Source: Rudaea sp. (GTDB lineage Bacteria; Pseudomonadota; Gammaproteobacteria; Xanthomonadales; Rhodanobacteraceae). From it: a stretch of DNA of 64,000 nt. Every line of letters starts with the position of its first letter. The first letter of the stretch is position 1. A program made the position numbers and the translations under genes. Shown here piece after piece: positions 59,699 through 64,000 of this stretch. The stretch lies in NCBI GenBank assembly GCA_031291055.1, contig JARLJU010000362.1, positions 62,001-126,000 on the forward strand, given 5' to 3'. Below the pieces are notes generated by a model. It had not been told where the DNA came from, searched no databases, and was given only the letters and a program-made list of their open reading frames with translations.

Positions 59699-60517
59699 TC
59701 AGGGCATCAGACTGAAATCGTCTGCATCCATCCACGCAGGAAAACGCTCGCGGTGCGCCGCGAGCGAGGCCGGATCCAGGGTCACCGTGACCACCTGTTC
59801 CTGCGCGCCGAGTTCGACCAGCGGTTGGCCGAGAAAATCCAGCACTGCACTGTCTCCGGCGTAGTGCAGGTCGTTGCCGTCGACACCGACACGATTGACG
59901 GCGGCGCAATAGCTCAGATTCTCGATCGCGCGCGCGCGCAGCAGCGTGCGCCACGCGTAGCGGCGCGGCGATGGCCAGTTGGCGACGAAAATCAGGAGGT
60001 CATAGTCGAAGCGCCCGGCGTCACGGTCGTAGCGGTTGCGCGACCACACCGGAAAACGCAGGTCATAACAGACCATGGGGCAGATTTTCCAGCCCTTGAG
60101 GTCGACGGTCAGGCGATGTTCGCCGCCACCGTAACGCTCGTGCTCGCCGGCCATGCGGAACAAATGGCGCTTGTCGTAAATATCGAATTGCCCGCTGGGC
60201 CGCATCCAGACCAACCGGTTGTAGCAGCGTTCGCCTTCCCGGATCACGATGCTGCCGGTGACCACGGCATCGACGTCCCGGGCCAGCGTCTTCAGCCACG
60301 CCAGACTTTCGCCCTGCATGGTTTCAGCGTTGCCCAGGGTTCTGTTGGTGAAACCGCTGGTGAAGGTCTCCGGCAAAACGATCAGATCGCTATGGCCCTG
60401 GAGCGACTTGACCAGGGTGCCGTAGTAGTCGCGGTTTCCGGGCAGGTCGTGCCAGCGGGTGGCGCCCTGCACCAGCGATATTCTCAGCGGCAGTTCGGGC
60501 TTGATCACAGCCGGCAT
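59699..60517 (-). CDS. Omega-amidase, nitrilase family (YafV-like)
   Basis: Hydrolyses alpha-ketoglutaramate or alpha-keto-gamma-methylthiobutyramide-type amides produced by glutamine transaminases. The 272-residue protein has the nitrilase triad: Glu in VLPETFTSGF (near 49), Lys in IYDKRHLF (near 114) and Cys in MVCYDLRFPVW (near 149). The ATG at 60517 overlaps the 3' end of the transaminase gene by 13 bases, so the two are coupled. This pair would make a complete glutamine transaminase/omega-amidase module, often linked to methionine salvage. Confidence 0.92.
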   Translation of the reverse strand: MPAVIKPELPLRISLVQGATRWHDLPGNRDYYGTLVKSLQGHSDLIVLPETFTSGFTNRTLGNAETMQGESLAWLKTLARDVDAVVTGSIVIREGERCYNRLVWMRPSGQFDIYDKRHLFRMAGEHERYGGGEHRLTVDLKGWKICPMVCYDLRFPVWSRNRYDRDAGRFDYDLLIFVANWPSPRRYAWRTLLRARAIENLSYCAAVNRVGVDGNDLHYAGDSAVLDFLGQPLVELGAQEQVVTVTLDPASLAAHRERFPAWMDADDFSLMP

Positions 60518-61650
60518 AGTCGTTCTGCCGCCGCCACCAGGGTATCGTCGCTCTTGGCGAAGCACAGGCGCACGAGGCGCGCTTCCGGGGGCGTTTCGTA
60601 GAACGCCGATACCGGGATCGCCGCAACGCCGGCCTCGAGCACCAGCCACTCGCAGAAACTCAGGTCGTCCTTGTCGGAAATCGCGGAATAGTCCACGAGC
60701 TGGAAATAGGCGCCTTTCACCGGCAACAGCTTGAATCTTGACGCGGCCAGAAGTGCACGGAAACGATCGCGCCTGGCCTGATAGAACGCCGGCAGATCCA
60801 GGTAGTGCTGCGGGTCGCGCTCCAGCGCATCGGCGAATGCCCATTGCGCTGGATTGAACGTGCAGAACGTCAGGTACTGATGCACCTTGCGGAATTCGGC
60901 ACTGAGCTGGGCCGGCGCGATGCAGTAGCCGATCTTCCAGCCGGTGCAATGATAGGTCTTGCCGAATGAGCTGACGACGAAGCTGCGCGCAACCAGTTCC
61001 GCGTGACGCAGCACGCTCTGGTGAGCCAGTCCGTCGAAGATGATGTGCTCGTATACTTCGTCCGAAAGTATAAAAATATCCGTGCCGCGGACGATTTCCG
61101 CCAGCGCATCCAGATCGCCCGCATCGAGCACCGCACCGGACGGGTTGTGCGGCGAGTTGATCATGATCATGCGCGTCTTCGCCGTCACCGCGTCCTTCAC
61201 CCGCTGCCAGTCGACGGAAAAATCCGGCAGGCGCAGCGGAATATGCACGGCGCGTGCGCCGGCCAGCTCGATTGCCGGCTCGTAGCTGTCGTAGCACGGA
61301 TCGAGCACGATCACTTCCTCGCCGGCATGCACGACCGCCGCGATTGCCGCGAACAGCGCTTCGGTGGCACCGCTAGTGACCGTGATTTCGTTGTCCGCGC
61401 TGACTTTGCGGCCGTAGAGTTTTTCCGCCTTCAACGCGATCTGCTCGCGCAGTTTCGGCACGCCGGTCATCGGCGCGTATTGGTTCCTGCCGGAATTCAT
61501 CGCCGCGGCGAGAGCGTCGCGCAGCGACTGCGGACCGTCGAAATCCGGAAAGCCCTGCCCCAGATTCACCGCGTTGTGCTGCGTCGCCAGCTGCGACATC
61601 ACGCTGAAAATCGTCGTGCCCACCTTGGGCAGCTTGGTCCGGATCTGCAT
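60505..61650 (-). CDS. PLP-dependent aminotransferase (YbdL / glutamine transaminase K type)
   Basis: A class I/II aminotransferase of 381 residues. Key segments are the N-terminal VNLGQGFPDFDGP, the TSGATEALFAAIAAVV cofactor loop, SPHNPSGAVL, DEVYEHIIFDG and the PLP Lys in SSFGKTYHCTGWKIGY (near 235). It resembles E. coli YbdL, which prefers methionine and aromatic amino acids with keto acids, and eukaryotic glutamine transaminase K. The downstream overlapping omega-amidase supports that specificity. It is divergent from the DUF885 gene. Confidence 0.92.
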   Translation of the reverse strand: MQIRTKLPKVGTTIFSVMSQLATQHNAVNLGQGFPDFDGPQSLRDALAAAMNSGRNQYAPMTGVPKLREQIALKAEKLYGRKVSADNEITVTSGATEALFAAIAAVVHAGEEVIVLDPCYDSYEPAIELAGARAVHIPLRLPDFSVDWQRVKDAVTAKTRMIMINSPHNPSGAVLDAGDLDALAEIVRGTDIFILSDEVYEHIIFDGLAHQSVLRHAELVARSFVVSSFGKTYHCTGWKIGYCIAPAQLSAEFRKVHQYLTFCTFNPAQWAFADALERDPQHYLDLPAFYQARRDRFRALLAASRFKLLPVKGAYFQLVDYSAISDKDDLSFCEWLVLEAGVAAIPVSAFYETPPEARLVRLCFAKSDDTLVAAAERLCRL

Positions 61651-61780
61651 CGTGCCTCACGGTTTGGATGGCCAAACAAGGCCAGATACTAGCACGAACC
61701 CCATGCTGGGCGGCTGGCATATGCACCACCGCCGCGGCATATGCGATAGTCGACGCTTGCAGACCTGCCGGAATCTCGAC

Positions 61781-63564
61781 ATGCACGATCGATCGACCGC
61801 GTTATGTGCCGCCATCACCACGCTCCTGCTCGCACTCGCTGGCAACGCATGCGCGCTCGATCAGGCTGCGTCGGACCCCGGCATAGTGAAGGCGGAACAG
61901 GCATTCGCTGGAGTTGCCGACGAGTTTTTCGATGGCTTCTATTTTCCCACCAATCCGACCACGGCCACGCAAACCGGTATTCATGCCTACGACAGCAAGC
62001 TGGAGGACTACAGCCGCGCCGGCGTCGATCGCCAGGTGCAAGCACTGCAGGGCTTCGACAAACGCGTCACCGCGATCGATCCGAAAGCGCTCGATGAAAC
62101 GACCAGGGGCGATCGCGATCTGGTGCTCAACTACATTCATGGCAGCTTGTTGACCCTGCAGACGATCCGACCCTGGGAAAAGAATCCGGACACGTATTCC
62201 AGCGGCATCACCAATTGCGCGTTCGCGATCATGGAGCGAAAGTTCGCGCCCCTGCCGGAACGGCTGCACGCCTTGATCGAGCGCGAAAAGCTGATGCCGG
62301 CCGCGCTGCAGGCTGCGCGCGGCAATCTGAAGAATCCACCGCACATCTATACGGAAATCGCGCTCGAGCAACTGCCGGGGCTGATCAGCTTCTTCCGGCA
62401 TGACGTACCTTCGGTGTTTTCCGAGGTGGGCGAGGTAGAACTGAAAAAACAGTTCGCTGCGTCCAATGGCGCCGTGCTCAAGGCGTTGGGCGATTATCAG
62501 ACCTGGCTGAAGACCGACATCCTGCCAAACTCAGACGGTGATTTTCGCCTTGGTGCCGACACGTACCGCAAGAAGCTGTTGTTCGATGAAATGGTGGATA
62601 CGCCGCTCGATGCACTCATCGCGATCGACATGAAGAACCTGCAGCGGAATCAGGCGGAGTTCGCACGCGTCGCGAAGGAAATCGATCCGGAGAAAACGCC
62701 GCAACAAGTGCTGGCGGAACTCGCGGCGGACCATCCTGGTCCGGCTAAGCTGCTCGACGCCTTCCGCGCGACATTCGATGGCCTGACCCGCTTCATCAGG
62801 GAAAAGCGGATCATCACGATTCCTTCCGACGTGCGCCCGATCCTTGAGGAAACACCGCCGTTCATGCGCGCAACCACATTTGCGTCGATGGACAACCAGG
62901 ACCCTATGAAGCCGTCGCGCAGGAAGCTTACTTCAACGTCACCCTGCCCGACCCGAAATGGGACAAGACGCGCACGGACGAATTCATGGCCCAGTTCAAT
63001 TATCCGGTGATCAGCAGCATTGCCGCGCATGAAGCTTACCCCGGACATTATGTCCAGTTCCTGTGGATGCACGATATCCATGACCGTGTCCGCAAGTTGC
63101 TCGGTGCGAACACCAATGTCGAAGGCTGGGCACACTACTGCGAGCAGATGATGCTTGACGAAGGCTTGGCGCAATCGGTCTATCCCAACGACATGCGCCG
63201 GCAGAAACTGCTGCGCCTCGGCCAGTTGCAGGATGCGCTGCTGCGCAATGCGCGTTTCGTCGTAGGTATAAAATTACACACCGGCCAGTTCGGTTTCGAT
63301 CAGGTCGTGGACTTCTTCGTCAAGGAAGGCTACCAGTCACGGGCGGTCGGGCTGGTCGAGACCAAGCGAGGCACGGCGGATCCCACCTACCTCTATTACA
63401 CGTTGGGCAAACTGCAGATCCTCAAGTTGCGCGCGGACGTGGAAGCGCGGCAGGGCAAGGCATTCAATCTGGAAAAGTTCCACGACAGTTTCATGCAGCA
63501 GGGCTTTGCCCCGATCAGGATTGTACGTCACGCCCTGCTGCATGATGACTCGCCTACCCTCTGA
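61781..63564 (+). pseudogene. DUF885-family exported peptidase-like protein, frameshifted
   Basis: An N-terminal part from the ATG at 61781 has a signal peptide (ending ACA near 24) and DUF885 sequence up to MRATTFASMDNQ. Around 62894-62898 the frame is lost. The downstream frame continues the family without gap (PGPYEAVAQEAYFNV, then HEAYPGHYVQFLWMHD and EGWAHYCEQMMLDEG) to the stop at 63564. One missing base near 62896 explains it. The zinc-binding HExxxGH-like motif and the EGWAHY helix lie in the second part, so the first part alone (stop at 63010) would be inactive. A sequencing error or a true recent mutation are both possible. Confidence 0.85.
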
Positions 63565-63582
63565 ATTGGGCCAATTTCCTGC

Positions 63583-64000
63583 TCACGGTGAGGCGACAAC
63601 CAGCACTCTGAAACTTCCGTCCACGACCGCTGGACGCGGATGCGGCTGTTCGGCGGTCGGCGCGGGCACCGGTCCGAATTCGGCCGCAACCAGATAGACG
63701 TTATGGTTGGCTGGGTTCAGCGCCATCGTGCGTGCACTCTTCTGCGTATCTACCGAAGCCAGCACGCGATAGTTGTCGGCACTGTCTTCGTGGATGACGG
63801 TCAGGGTTCCGTCCTGGCCGTTGGAACTGAAGACCAGGCCACGCCCTGCGTCGAAGGCGGCAGCGTCCGGCCCTCTGCCGATGGCGACACTGGCGACATG
63901 CTTGCCCGTCCTGGCGTCGGTGACGGCCATCCGGCCGTTCTGGCAGACCGAGAACAGACGCTGGTGCGCGCTGTCCAGCGCCAGGCCGGAAGGCTCCTCG
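63583..64000 (-). CDS. C-terminal part of a YncE-like beta-propeller protein (5' truncated by window edge)
   Basis: The frame is open to the right edge, so the gene starts outside the window. The visible 138 residues contain repeated propeller-blade patterns (PSGLALDSAHQRLFSVCQNG, then GPDAAAFDAGRGLVFSSNGQDGTLTV and ARTMALNPANHNVYLVAAEFG), typical of YVTN/YncE-family proteins, which are usually periplasmic with unknown ligands. It converges on the DUF885 gene with an 18-base gap. Confidence 0.85.
   Translation of the reverse strand, partial: EEPSGLALDSAHQRLFSVCQNGRMAVTDARTGKHVASVAIGRGPDAAAFDAGRGLVFSSNGQDGTLTVIHEDSADNYRVLASVDTQKSARTMALNPANHNVYLVAAEFGPVPAPTAEQPHPRPAVVDGSFRVLVVASP

Overview
The window reads as chromosome of a GC-rich gammaproteobacterium of the order Xanthomonadales (Lysobacterales), probably Rhodanobacteraceae-like. 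The evidence is gene order. The right part follows the order known from Xanthomonas (hrcA-grpE-dnaK-dnaJ, dapB, carA-carB-greA-rpfE-recJ, prfB-lysS, then the rpf genes ending at the aconitase rpfA). The left part follows the gammaproteobacterial blocks serS-rarA-lolA-ftsK-trxB-aat-infA-clpA-clpS and nudJ-mnmA-hflD. I saw no phage, insertion sequence, CRISPR array or rRNA. One tRNA gene is present. The genus is not claimed.

Layout. 1-1546: tail of a Pro/Ala-rich protein, a GacA/UvrY-type response regulator and a small unknown gene. 1.8-6.1 kb: tRNA-Ser(UGA), serS with an unusual low-GC insertion, an MFS transporter and rarA. 6.2-12.8 kb: sulP, lolA, a GT-C-like membrane protein and ftsK. 12.8-20.2 kb: ald, trxB, a COG3146-type acyltransferase, and the N-degron group aat-infA-clpA-clpS. 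20.3-25.4 kb: overlapping nudJ-mnmA-hflD, then acnA (rpfA).

25.5-34.5 kb is the most interesting part. It is a complete diffusible-signal-factor (DSF) quorum-sensing locus: fadD/rpfB, a PilZ-domain protein, the hybrid sensor rpfC, the signal synthase rpfF, and the HD-GYP c-di-GMP phosphodiesterase rpfG. Between rpfF and rpfG, on the same strand as both, lie a beta-ketoacyl-ACP synthase and an acyl carrier protein. This suggests a dedicated fatty-acyl module that feeds RpfF. A 14-bp hairpin abuts the rpfF ribosome binding site.

34.8-48.9 kb: lysS, prfB (with its programmed +1 frameshift), a TPR-sulfotransferase, recJ, rpfE, greA, carB, a small exported protein, carA, a 2OG-Fe(II) oxygenase and dapB. 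49-54.7 kb: the heat-shock cluster dnaJ, a TMEM175-like channel, dnaK, grpE and hrcA, with two sigma-32-type promoters and no CIRCE that I could find. 55-59.7 kb: scpA-scpB-rluB, a CsgG-domain protein and a small gene. 59.7-64 kb: an omega-amidase/transaminase pair, a DUF885 gene broken by a frameshift, and the end of a beta-propeller protein.
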